From contig NZ_UFQC01000037.1 of the NCBI RefSeq assembly GCF_900496975.1, positions 1 to 63,648 on the forward strand: a stretch of 63,648 nucleotides of DNA, written 5' to 3'. This document shows positions 7,508 to 15,701 of the stretch, piece after piece. A program made the translations under genes and the position numbers. The DNA comes from Achromobacter veterisilvae (lineage in GTDB: Bacteria; Pseudomonadota; Gammaproteobacteria; Burkholderiales; Burkholderiaceae_B). Each line of letters starts with the position of its first letter. The stretch's first letter is position 1. A model generated the notes under the pieces. That model was given only the letters and a program-made list of their open reading frames with translations, did no database searches and was not told the origin of the DNA.

Positions 7508-9468
7508 ACATGCGAGCCGTCCTGTCCGCGGGGGAGGGAGCGGGCGCCGGAAGGCGCCTGGCGGAGACGCTGGCCGACAAGCTGCGGCGACTGGGCGCGC
7601 GCGGCGGCGAGGACCAGGCCGCCGAGGCGCGGCGCTGGATCGAGGCCCTGCGCGGCGAGGATCCCGAATGTGCCCAGGCCGTGGCCGACCGGCTGGACCA
7701 GTTGATGGCGCGGCTCACGGCCGGGGGGCTGGGACGCTGGATATTGGCGGGCCTGCGGCGATACGAGCGCCAGCCCGCCCTGCAGCGCGCCTACTTCGAA
7801 CTGCGCGATGCCTACGCCCGCGAGGCCTTGCACGGCGAGGCGGGCGCGCAGGACCTGGAGGCCGCGCAGGCCAGCCTGTCGTGGCTGCTGTGCGGCCTGT
7901 CGGGCCGGGGGCTGGCGGTGGAACCCTTGCGCCGGGCGGCGCTGGACGGCCCGCCGTCGCGTCCCGTCCTGGCGCCCTCGCACCTGCTGGTTCCGGACAG
8001 CTATACCGTGCTGGACGGCGCCGACCGGCGGGCGCTGTACCGCGCGGCGGTGGCGCACGCGGCGGCCCACCTGCGCTATTCGCCGGCCGCGCAGCCCGTC
8101 CTGAGCCTGAAGCCGATGGGCGTGGCGGTCGTGTCGGCCATCGAGGACGCGCGGGTGGAGCGCCTGCTGGCGGCCGAGTATCCGGGCGTGCGCCGCTGGT
8201 TCCTGCCGTTCGTGCCGCCGCCGCCCGATCCGGACGACCTGGGGTTCGCGGCGCTGATCCAGCGCATGAGCCGCCTGCTGATGGATCCCGGCCTGCGCGA
8301 CGACAACCATTGGGTGAACAAGGCGCGGACGCTGTTCGAGGCGCAGGCGCCGGACCTGCGCGACGCGGCGGCCTTCCGGCGCCTGGCGTCGGTGCTGGCC
8401 AACGACCTGGGGCAGATGCGGGTGCGCTTCAACCCGCAACAATACGCCGTGCCCGTGCCCTACCGCGACGACAACGCGTACCTGTGGGACTACGGCGACG
8501 CGGCCGAGCCGCCGCCCGAGCTTGCCCTGGGCGCGCAGGGCGCGGCCGCGGCGCCCGGGGGGAAAGGCGACCTTCAGGATGCCGCCTCCGAAACGGAACT
8601 GGGACGCTATCGCTATCCCGAATGGGACTACAGGCTGGGCCGCAGCCGGCCCGACTGGTGCACCGTGATCGAGAAGCTGCCCGCCTGGAACGGCGCCGCG
8701 CCCGCCGCGCCAGCCGGCCGCGCGCAGCGCCTGGCCCTGCCGCGGTCGCGCCGCCTGAGCCGCGCGCGGCGCCTGAGACGGCAATGGGAAGGGGACGACA
8801 TCGACCTGAACGCGGCGATCGAGGTCCTGATCGACCGGCGCCTGGACCTGGCGCCGGACGCCCGCTTTTTCATGCGGCCGGGCAGCCAGCCCTGCGCCTG
8901 CAGCACGCTGGTGCTGCTGGACCTGTCGGCATCCGCCAACGATGCGGCGCCCGAGGCGGGGACGACGGTGCTGGACCTGGAGAAGCAGGCGGCGCTGCTG
9001 CTGGCGCGGGCCGTGTCGGGCGAGGGCGACCGGATCGCCGTGCACGGATTCTGCTCGGATACCCGGGCGGCGGTGTACTACTACCGTCTGCTGGACGCCG
9101 GCGGCCCGCAGGCGCCGGACCGCATCGGCGCGGCCCAGGCCCGCTACTCGACGCGCCTGGGCGCGGCGCTGCGGCATGCCGGCGCGCTGGCGCTGCGCGC
9201 GCCGGGAGAACGCCGGGCCATCATCGTCGTGACCGACGGCGAACCGTCGGACGTGGACGCGCACGATCCGCGCTACCTGATGGACGACGCGCGCGAGGCG
9301 GTGCTGGAGCTGCGGCGCCGGGGGCTGCGGGTGCATTGCGTGGCGCTGGACGCCAGGGCCGAGCCGCAGTTGCGGGCCATGTTCGGCTTTCGCGACTACC
9401 GGATCGTGACGAACCCGGCGGCGCTGCCGGCGGCGCTGGTCCGCGCCTACGCCCGGGCGACCTTGTGA
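7504..9468 (+). CDS. VWA-domain protein, CbbO/NorD-like partner of AmiB
   Basis: A 654-residue cytoplasmic protein without signal peptide. The N-terminal 440 residues are alpha-helical and charged. The C-terminal 190 residues form a von Willebrand A domain with a complete MIDAS: DLSAS beginning at about residue 473, a downstream Thr in YSTRLG, and VTDGEPSD. This layout matches CbbO and NorD, the metal-binding partners of MoxR-type ATPases CbbQ and NorQ. It is translationally coupled to amiB. As far as I recall, the P. aeruginosa amidase operon (amiEBCRS) lacks it. I infer an AmiB-VWA activase complex serving this operon. Confidence 0.88.
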   Translation: MNMRAVLSAGEGAGAGRRLAETLADKLRRLGARGGEDQAAEARRWIEALRGEDPECAQAVADRLDQLMARLTAGGLGRWILAGLRRYERQPALQRAYFELRDAYAREALHGEAGAQDLEAAQASLSWLLCGLSGRGLAVEPLRRAALDGPPSRPVLAPSHLLVPDSYTVLDGADRRALYRAAVAHAAAHLRYSPAAQPVLSLKPMGVAVVSAIEDARVERLLAAEYPGVRRWFLPFVPPPPDPDDLGFAALIQRMSRLLMDPGLRDDNHWVNKARTLFEAQAPDLRDAAAFRRLASVLANDLGQMRVRFNPQQYAVPVPYRDDNAYLWDYGDAAEPPPELALGAQGAAAAPGGKGDLQDAASETELGRYRYPEWDYRLGRSRPDWCTVIEKLPAWNGAAPAAPAGRAQRLALPRSRRLSRARRLRRQWEGDDIDLNAAIEVLIDRRLDLAPDARFFMRPGSQPCACSTLVLLDLSASANDAAPEAGTTVLDLEKQAALLLARAVSGEGDRIAVHGFCSDTRAAVYYYRLLDAGGPQAPDRIGAAQARYSTRLGAALRHAGALALRAPGERRAIIVVTDGEPSDVDAHDPRYLMDDAREAVLELRRRGLRVHCVALDARAEPQLRAMFGFRDYRIVTNPAALPAALVRAYARATL

Positions 9469-9565
9469 CGACCCCAGGAATCCACGTGTTGACGCCGCCT
9501 GCGCCTGTGCTGAAACTGATGACCTCGACAAAGGATGGATTCCCGCGCCAGCGGGCGTCTCGATC

Positions 9566-10720
9566 ATGGCAAACAAAGATCCTATCCGCGTAGGCGTGTT
9601 GTTCTCTGAAACGGGGGCCACATCGACCATCGGCCGTTCCCAACTGCATGGCACGCTGCTGGCCATCGACGAAATCAACGAGGGGGGCGGTGTCGACGGC
9701 CGGGAGATCGTGCCGGTGCGCTATGACCCCCGATCCGACCCGGCCACCTACAGCGTGCTGGCGGAACGGTTGATCACGCAGGACCGGGTGAACGTCATTT
9801 TCGGCTGCTATATGTCCAGCAGCCGCAAGGCGGTGCTGCCGGTGGTCGAAAAATGGAACCGCCTGCTGTTCTACCCGACGCTCTACGAAGGGTTCGAGTT
9901 TTCCAACAACATCATCTACACCGGCGCCGCGCCCAACCAGAACAGCGTGCAACTGGCGGAGTTCATGACCGCCAACTTCGGCGCCCGGGTCTACCTGATC
10001 GGATCGGACTACATCTACCCCTATGAATCCAACCGCATCATGGGAGAACTGGTGCTGCAGCGCCAGGACAGCGCCAAGCTGGGCGAGCGCTACGTGCCGC
10101 TGACCGCGACCGAACGCGACTACCGCGAGATCCTGGACGACATCCGCAACAAGCGGCCGGACTTCATCTTCTCTACCGTGGTGGGCAATTCCACGGCCTG
10201 CCTGTACCGCGCCTACGCGGACGCCGGCTTCGACCCCAAGACCATGCCCATCGCCAGCCTCACGACGTCCGAGGCCGAGATCTCGCAGATGGAGCCCGAG
10301 GTGGCGGCCGGGCATTTCACGTCCGCGCCGTACTTCCAGTCGATCGATTCCGACATCAACCGGCGCTGCCTAGAGCGGCTGCGCCGGCGCTTCGGCCACG
10401 ATTGCGTGCCCAACCTGTGCTGGGAGGCGGCGTATTTCCAGATGCACATCTTCGCCAACGCCTTCCGCGACACCGGCACCGACGAGATCGCGCAAATCCT
10501 GCCGCGCGTGCTGCAAAGCGAATTCCAGGCGCCCCAGGGCCGCGTGCGCATCGATCCCACCAACCACCACACCTGCCTGTATCCCCGCGTCGGCCGGGTC
10601 AACGCCAAGGGCCAGTTCACCATCGTGCGCGAGGCCACCCGGCCCGTGCATCCCGATCCGTACCTGGTCACGCATTCGCTCGGCGACTGGACGGCCACCT
10701 TGAGTTCGCTGGAGATCTGA
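9566..10720 (+). CDS. amiC: Amide sensor and negative regulator AmiC
   Basis: A 384-residue protein with the periplasmic-binding fold but no signal peptide, hence cytoplasmic. It closely matches P. aeruginosa AmiC: GVLFSETGAT near the start, GCYMSSSRKAVLPV, YEGFEFSNNI, IGSDYIYPYESN, SLTTSEAEI, and HPDPYLV near the end. In that family AmiC sequesters AmiR and releases it on amide binding. The start at 9566 has no clear Shine-Dalgarno site, and the 97-bp gap from the VWA gene contains a small hairpin (9543-9555), so its expression may be set low. AmiR overlaps its stop by one base, consistent with making the two regulators in fixed ratio. Confidence 0.95.
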   Translation: MANKDPIRVGVLFSETGATSTIGRSQLHGTLLAIDEINEGGGVDGREIVPVRYDPRSDPATYSVLAERLITQDRVNVIFGCYMSSSRKAVLPVVEKWNRLLFYPTLYEGFEFSNNIIYTGAAPNQNSVQLAEFMTANFGARVYLIGSDYIYPYESNRIMGELVLQRQDSAKLGERYVPLTATERDYREILDDIRNKRPDFIFSTVVGNSTACLYRAYADAGFDPKTMPIASLTTSEAEISQMEPEVAAGHFTSAPYFQSIDSDINRRCLERLRRRFGHDCVPNLCWEAAYFQMHIFANAFRDTGTDEIAQILPRVLQSEFQAPQGRVRIDPTNHHTCLYPRVGRVNAKGQFTIVREATRPVHPDPYLVTHSLGDWTATLSSLEI

Positions 10721-11349
10721 TGGGCGAAACCGTCAGCCGCCAGCGCGCGGTGCGCGCGACGCCTTCCCTGCTCAAGGACCTGCGCACGCTGCGGATCGCC
10801 GTCTATCATCCCGACGATGCCGACGGCCGCCAGTTGACGCAGCAGCTTCAGCGGATCGGCTGTCAGGTGCAGACCTTCTGGCCGCCGGCGCCGACCCTGC
10901 CCGAAGGGCTGGACGCGGTATTCCTGGCGGTGCGTCCCGACGTGATCGACCTGGGCTTCGAATGGGCCAAGAGCGAAGACGCGCCCATGGTCATCGCCAT
11001 CGTGACCTACGAAAACCCCACCATCGTCGAAGCGGTGCTGCGCATCGGCGCCAAGGCGGTCCTGCCTTCGCCGGTGCGCTCGTTCGGGCTGCTGTCTTCC
11101 CTGGTGGTGGCGCGGCAGGTCTACGACGACATCAAGTCGCATGCCCGCCGCCTGCGCAAGCTCGAAGGCAAGCTGCTGGGCGTGCGCCGCATCGCGGAGG
11201 CCAAGAGCATCCTCATGCGCACGCGCAACGTCACCGAAGGCCAGGCCTACGACCTGATCCGGGAGCAGGCCATGAACAAGCGCGTCACCACCGAGGAGAT
11301 CGCGGGCGCCATCGTCAACGCCAACGAAATACTGTCGCTGGGAAAGTAG
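10720..11349 (+). CDS. amiR: ANTAR-domain transcription antiterminator AmiR
   Basis: A 209-residue response-regulator-like antiterminator. The N-terminal pseudo-receiver (LRIAVYHPDDADGRQLTQQL) lacks the usual phospho-acceptor acidic cluster, as in AmiR. A coiled-coil linker follows (residues about 130-160, VYDDIKSHARRLRKLEGK). The C-terminal ANTAR helices are GVRRIAEAKSILMR, TEGQAYDLIREQAMNKRVTTEEIA and VNANEIL. The start at 10720 overlaps amiC TGA by one base. It binds leader RNA and prevents intrinsic termination; the likely target is the terminator at 610-646. It is the last gene of the operon. Confidence 0.95.
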   Translation: MGETVSRQRAVRATPSLLKDLRTLRIAVYHPDDADGRQLTQQLQRIGCQVQTFWPPAPTLPEGLDAVFLAVRPDVIDLGFEWAKSEDAPMVIAIVTYENPTIVEAVLRIGAKAVLPSPVRSFGLLSSLVVARQVYDDIKSHARRLRKLEGKLLGVRRIAEAKSILMRTRNVTEGQAYDLIREQAMNKRVTTEEIAGAIVNANEILSLGK

Positions 11350-11467
11350 GGGCGCTCTTCGGCCCGGGCGAACGCAGTCCTCCATTTTCCAGAATAGGCA
11401 TGGCGCGGGCCGGGGTACATACTTGGCTCCAGACCGACCACGACGATGGTCGCGAAGGGAGACAAGC

Positions 11468-12436
11468 ATGTTGCATCCGCGACGTTGGCTGACCGCCGGC
11501 GCGATCGCGTTCGCCCTGTCGAACGCGGCCCAGGCCGCCTGGCCCGAAAGGCCCATTACGCTCCTCATCCCCGCCGCTCCGGGGGGCACCACCGATATCT
11601 CCGCGCGCCTGATCGCGGACAAGCTGTCCGCCAGGCTGGGCCAGCAGGTCATCGTGGAAAACCGCGCGGGCGCGGCCGGCATCATCGGCGCGCAGGCGCT
11701 GGCGCGGGCCAAGCCCGACGGCTACACCCTGCTGATGGGCAATATCGGCCCCAACGCGATCAACTACGCGCTGTACAAGACGCTGCCCTACAAGCCGTCC
11801 GACTTCGCGCCGGTCACGCTGGTGATCTCGGTGCCCAATGTGCTGGTGGTGAACGAAGCCTCGCCGGCGCGCACCGTGGCGGACCTGCGGGCGGAAGCGC
11901 GGCGGGATCCGTCCAAGGTGTCCTTCGGCAGCTCGGGCGCGGGCCAGTCGCCGCATTTGTCGGCCGAACTCTTCAAGCAGCGCGCCGGCATCTCCGGCAC
12001 GCACGTGCCCTACAAGGGCGCGGGGCCCGCCGTGGCCGCGCTGCTGGGCCAGCAGTTCACCTTCATGATCGACAACCTGCCCAGCTCCATGCCGTACATC
12101 CAGTCCGGCAAGCTGCGCGCGCTGGCCGTCACCAGCGACAAACGCCTGGCGGAGCTGCCGGACGTGCCCACCATGGCCGAGGCCGGCGTGAAGGACATGG
12201 TGGTCACCGCCTGGTTCGGCCTGGTCGCGCCGGCCGGCACGCCGAAGGACGTCATCGACAAACTCTACGCCGCTACCCGCGACGTCGTGCGAAGCCCCGA
12301 CATCCGCGACCGCTTCAAGGCCATGGGCGGGCAGGCGGGCGGCAACACCCCGGCCGAATTCTCGGTCTTCATCGACCAGGAGCGCGGCCGCTGGAAGCAG
12401 ATCGTGGATGCGGCCGGATTGGCGCGGGAGCAATAA
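11468..12436 (+). CDS. Bug/TctC-family periplasmic solute receptor (1)
   Basis: A 322-residue receptor with a Sec signal peptide (cleavage near AQA-AWPERP) and the family hallmarks YKGAGPA, PGG near residue 40 and an Asp/Asn-rich ligand loop. Bug proteins bind dicarboxylates, aromatic acids, amino acids or nicotinate. They are abundant in Bordetella and many have no dedicated membrane partner; none is visible here. The start follows GGGAG. The gene abuts pcaI directly (TAA then GTG), so it is probably co-transcribed with the CoA-transferase, and its ligand may feed the 3-oxoadipate pathway. Confidence 0.92.
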   Translation: MLHPRRWLTAGAIAFALSNAAQAAWPERPITLLIPAAPGGTTDISARLIADKLSARLGQQVIVENRAGAAGIIGAQALARAKPDGYTLLMGNIGPNAINYALYKTLPYKPSDFAPVTLVISVPNVLVVNEASPARTVADLRAEARRDPSKVSFGSSGAGQSPHLSAELFKQRAGISGTHVPYKGAGPAVAALLGQQFTFMIDNLPSSMPYIQSGKLRALAVTSDKRLAELPDVPTMAEAGVKDMVVTAWFGLVAPAGTPKDVIDKLYAATRDVVRSPDIRDRFKAMGGQAGGNTPAEFSVFIDQERGRWKQIVDAAGLAREQ

Positions 12437-13102
12437 GTGATCGACAAGATTCAAGCATCCATGGCCGAGGCCGTGGCGGTGATCCCGGATGGCGCTTCGG
12501 TGCTGGTGGGCGGCTTCGGCGAGGCGGGCGTGCCCTACGAATTACTGCATTGCCTGGCGGATCTGGGGCGGCGCGATCTCACCATCATCTCGAACAACGC
12601 CGGCACCTTCGAGCGCGGCATCGCCGCGCTGCTGATCCGCAAGCAAGTGCGCAAGATCGTTTGCTCGCATCCGCGTCCGCCCAATTCCGAAGCCTTCGCG
12701 CGCGCCTACCGCGCCGGCGAGGTGGAACTGGAATGCGTGCCGCAGGGCACCCTGGCCGAACGCCTGCGGGCCGCGGGCGCGGGGCTGGGGCCGTTCTACA
12801 CGCCGACCGGCTACGGCACCGAGCTGGCCGAAGGCCGCCGCCAGGAAATCATCGACGGCGTGGGCTATGTGCTGGAACGGCCGCTGCGCGGCGACTACGC
12901 GCTGATCCGCGCGCATCTGGGCGACCGCTGGGGCAATCTGATGTACCGGCACGCCGCGCGCAATTTCAACCCGGTGATGTGCATGGCGGCGGGCCACGCC
13001 ATCGCCCAGGTCGACGAGATAGTGCCGCTGGGCGCCTTTGCGCCTGAGCAGGTCATGACGCAGGGCATCTTCGTGAAATCCGTCGTGCGGGTGGAGGCCT
13101 GA
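12437..13102 (+). CDS. pcaI: 3-oxoadipate CoA-transferase subunit A
   Basis: The 221-residue alpha subunit of a succinyl-CoA:3-oxoacid CoA-transferase. MVGGFG-type loop VLVGGFGEAG, TIISNNAG, VPQGTLAERLRAAG and GDRWGNL are typical of PcaI, and the length is normal. It moves CoA from succinyl-CoA to 3-oxoadipate in the beta-ketoadipate pathway. GTG 12437 directly follows the stop of the Bug gene and is served by GGGAG 7 bases upstream. PcaI versus another 3-oxoacid transferase (ScoA/AtoD type) is decided mainly by the nearby pcaD. Confidence 0.85.
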   Translation: MIDKIQASMAEAVAVIPDGASVLVGGFGEAGVPYELLHCLADLGRRDLTIISNNAGTFERGIAALLIRKQVRKIVCSHPRPPNSEAFARAYRAGEVELECVPQGTLAERLRAAGAGLGPFYTPTGYGTELAEGRRQEIIDGVGYVLERPLRGDYALIRAHLGDRWGNLMYRHAARNFNPVMCMAAGHAIAQVDEIVPLGAFAPEQVMTQGIFVKSVVRVEA

Positions 13103-13103
13103 C

Positions 13104-13802
13104 ATGCAACGACCCACAGGCTTGACCCGGCAGCAGGTCGCGCAACTGCTGGCCGGCGACATCCCGGACGGTTCCATCGTCAACCTCGGCATCGGCATGC
13201 CGACGCTGGTGGGCGACTATCTTCCGTCCGACAAGGACATCCTGCTGCACAGCGAGAACGGCATCCTGGGCATGGGCCCCGCCGCCAGCGGCGAGGACGT
13301 GGACACGGACCTGATCAACGCCAGCCGCCAGCCGGTCACGCTGCGGGAGGGCGCGTCGATCACCGAGCACACCGTGTCCTTCGCCATGATGCGCGGCGGC
13401 CATCTGGACTACGCCGTGCTGGGCGCCTTCCAGGTGTCGGAACGGGGCGACCTGGCCAACTGGAAGACCGACGCCGCCGACGCCATTCCCGCAGTGGGCG
13501 GCGCGATGGACCTGGCCGTGGGCGCCAGGCAGGTGCTGGTCACGATGGAGCATTGCGGGCGCGACGGCTCGCCCAAGCTCCTCGGGCAATGCACCTATCC
13601 GCTGACGGGCAAGGGCGTGGTGACGCGCATCTACACCGACCTGGCAGTGATCGACGTGGCGCCGGAAGGCTTCCGCGTCCACGCCATGACGTCCGGCGTC
13701 GATGAAGCGTTCCTGCGTTCGGCGACCGGAGCGCCGCTGCATTTTCGGGAGGCGCCTCGCCGCATCGTGCTGGATGCCGACGGCACGCCACGTTACGTCT
13801 GA
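13104..13802 (+). CDS. pcaJ: 3-oxoadipate CoA-transferase subunit B
   Basis: The 232-residue beta subunit. It contains NLGIGMPTLV and the catalytic glutamate in HSENGILGMG, which forms the glutamyl-CoA intermediate in this family. EHCGRDGSPKLLGQC and the C-terminal segment VTRIYTDLAVIDV are also typical. It starts one base after pcaI ends, so the two subunits are made from one transcript. The function follows from the alpha subunit and the pcaD neighbour. Confidence 0.87.
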   Translation: MQRPTGLTRQQVAQLLAGDIPDGSIVNLGIGMPTLVGDYLPSDKDILLHSENGILGMGPAASGEDVDTDLINASRQPVTLREGASITEHTVSFAMMRGGHLDYAVLGAFQVSERGDLANWKTDAADAIPAVGGAMDLAVGARQVLVTMEHCGRDGSPKLLGQCTYPLTGKGVVTRIYTDLAVIDVAPEGFRVHAMTSGVDEAFLRSATGAPLHFREAPRRIVLDADGTPRYV

Positions 13803-13837
13803 CGCGTTGCGCCCGATCCCGGGCCAAGGAGACCCTG

Positions 13838-14800
13838 ATGATCCGTTCCATACTGGCCGCGGCAATGCTCGGCATATCGTGCCTGGGGGCCGCGCAGGCG
13901 GGGCCCGCGTATCCCGACAGGCCGATCACCTTGCTGATTCCCTATCCGCCCGGCGGCAGCGCGGACATGCTGGCGCGTCCGCTGGGCGCGGAACTGCAGA
14001 AGAAGTGGGGCCAGCCCGTGGTGCTGGAGTACAAGCCGGGCGCGGGCGGGACCATCGCGTCGGCGCAGTTGGCGCGCGCCAAGCCCGACGGCCATACCCT
14101 GCTGATGGTGCTGGCGGCCCACGCCATCAACCCCAGCCTGTATCCGTCCCTGCCCTACGACACGCGGCGCGACTTTGCGCCGGTATCGCTGGCGGCCACC
14201 CTGCCGATGCTGGTGGCGGCGCCCCTGGCCACGCCGGCCGATACCGTCGGCGAACTCATCGCCTACGGCAAGAGCCATCCCGGCAAGCTCAGCTTTGCGT
14301 CGGCGGGCAACGGCAACACCAGCCATCTGGCCGCCGAAATGTTCAAAAACCAGACCGGCGCGGACATGATGCACGTGCCCTACAAGGGCAGCGGTCCGGC
14401 GGTGGTCGCGCTGCTGGGCGGGGAGGTCTCGCTGATGTTCGACAGCATTTCCACATCGCTGCCGCAGGTGCGGGCGGGCAAACTGAAGGCCATCGCCGTG
14501 ACGGGGGAGCGCCGCTCCCCCTTGCTGCCCGACGTGCCGACGGTGGCCGAAACCGTGCCGGGCTTCGTGGTGAACGGCTGGTACGGCGTGCTGGCGCCCG
14601 CCGGCACGCCGCCGGCCATTGTGGATACCTTGAGCCGCGGCATCGCCGAAGCGCTGGCGGTGCCGGCGCTGAAGCAGCAGGTGGAGGGATACGGCTATGA
14701 AATCGTGGGCTCCACCTCCGACGAGTTCGCCCGCCACATCGACCGCGAGCTGGCGGCCTGGAAGAAGGCGGTCGAAACCTCGGGCGCCAGGCTGAACTGA
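13838..14800 (+). CDS. Bug/TctC-family periplasmic solute receptor (2)
   Basis: A 320-residue exported receptor with a signal peptide cleaving near AQA-GPAYPDRP and the hallmark loops LIPYPPGGSADMLARP, ARAKPDGHTLLM and HVPYKGSGPAVV. It lies 35 bases after pcaJ with AAGGAGACC ahead of its ATG, so it probably belongs to the same transcript. Together with the receptor at 11468 it sandwiches the CoA-transferase genes. The two receptors are clearly related but not recent copies. The ligand cannot be read from sequence. Confidence 0.92.
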   Translation: MIRSILAAAMLGISCLGAAQAGPAYPDRPITLLIPYPPGGSADMLARPLGAELQKKWGQPVVLEYKPGAGGTIASAQLARAKPDGHTLLMVLAAHAINPSLYPSLPYDTRRDFAPVSLAATLPMLVAAPLATPADTVGELIAYGKSHPGKLSFASAGNGNTSHLAAEMFKNQTGADMMHVPYKGSGPAVVALLGGEVSLMFDSISTSLPQVRAGKLKAIAVTGERRSPLLPDVPTVAETVPGFVVNGWYGVLAPAGTPPAIVDTLSRGIAEALAVPALKQQVEGYGYEIVGSTSDEFARHIDRELAAWKKAVETSGARLN

Positions 14801-14803
14801 TCC

Positions 14804-15601
14804 TCAGGCCGCCAGCAGGAATTCCAGCACCGAGGCCTCGAAGGCCTCGGGCAATTCGACGTTCGACAAGTGCACGGCGGGCAGGACCAGCAGCCTGGCG
14901 CCCGGGATCGTGGCGGCGATCCGTTCGCCGTGGCTGGCCGCCGTCACCGTGTCGTCCCGGCCGGCGATGACGAGCGTGGGATTGGGGATCAGGGCGATGG
15001 TGCGGCGCAGGTCGGCGTCTCGCACGGCCGCGAAAGCGCCCGCCAGGCCGTGCTTGTCGGTGCGCAACAGCATGTCGCGGAACTTGTCCACGGTGGCCCC
15101 GCCGGCCTGGAGCATCGCGGGCGGAAACCAGTTCCCCAGAAAGGTCGACGCGGTTTCTTCCATGTCGCCGGCCCGCAGCGTGGCGGCGATGCGCTCGTCC
15201 CATTGCGGCGCCGGCCCCAGGTAGGCGGAGGTATTGCTCAGGACCAGGCGGTCGATCCGTTCCGGCGCGTGCACGCCCAGCCATTGCCCGATGATGCCGC
15301 CCAGCGACAGGCCCAGGAAATGCGCGCGGGCGATACCCAGTCCGTCCAGCAGTTCCAGGACGTCACGGCCCAGGCGGTCCAGCGAATAGGCGCCCGGCGG
15401 TACGCTGGACGAGCCGTGGCCGCGGGTGTCGTAGCGCAGCACGCGGAAGCGGCGCGCCAGCGCCGGGATCTGCGCGTCCCACATGCGCAGCGTGGTGCCG
15501 ATGGAGTTCGACAGCACCAGCGTTGGCAGGCCGGGGTCGCCATCGTAGCGGTAAGCGACGCGGGCGCCGTCGCCCGTGGTGAAAATAGAAGTCTCTTGCA
15601 T
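14804..15601 (-). CDS. pcaD: 3-oxoadipate enol-lactonase
   Basis: A 265-residue alpha/beta hydrolase. The nucleophile Ser is in GLSLGG, the acid is Asp in AGRDDTV, and the base is His in AVHLSNVE; HLSN near the C-terminus is typical of PcaD. It should hydrolyse 3-oxoadipate enol-lactone to 3-oxoadipate, the substrate of the CoA-transferase encoded next door on the opposite strand. The two transcripts converge with only three bases between stops and no hairpin. It is divergent from the LysR gene at 15702. Confidence 0.85.
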   Translation of the reverse strand: MQETSIFTTGDGARVAYRYDGDPGLPTLVLSNSIGTTLRMWDAQIPALARRFRVLRYDTRGHGSSSVPPGAYSLDRLGRDVLELLDGLGIARAHFLGLSLGGIIGQWLGVHAPERIDRLVLSNTSAYLGPAPQWDERIAATLRAGDMEETASTFLGNWFPPAMLQAGGATVDKFRDMLLRTDKHGLAGAFAAVRDADLRRTIALIPNPTLVIAGRDDTVTAASHGERIAATIPGARLLVLPAVHLSNVELPEAFEASVLEFLLAA

Positions 15602-15607
15602 GGTGGG

Positions 15608-15636
15608 TTTGCCTCGCCGTGGATGAATGAGGCAAA
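15608..15636. promoter_or_regulatory. Inverted repeat between pcaD and its divergent LysR gene
   Basis: TTTGCCTC (15608-15615) and GAGGCAAA (15629-15636) form a perfect 8-bp inverted repeat with a 13-bp spacer. It lies within 35 bp of the pcaD start, inside the 100-bp divergent promoter region. It is a candidate binding site for the LysR-type regulator, or a hairpin in the pcaD leader. Confidence 0.5.
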
Positions 15637-15701
15637 GCGTAGTTGCGCGGCCTTCAATAAGAAATTACAAAGTTCGCACAATCATTGTCGGAAAAACGGA
15701 C

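Noticed and set aside
9542..9565. GGATTCCCGCGCCAGCGGG before amiC as a mobile repeat.
   Set aside because: It resembles a common betaproteobacterial repeat fragment but is too short to call, and no second copy was seen in the window.
7375..9678. A 767-codon minus-strand open frame opposite the VWA gene.
   Set aside because: It is an Arg/Gln-rich shadow of a gene with an intact VWA domain; no start signal or motif supports it.
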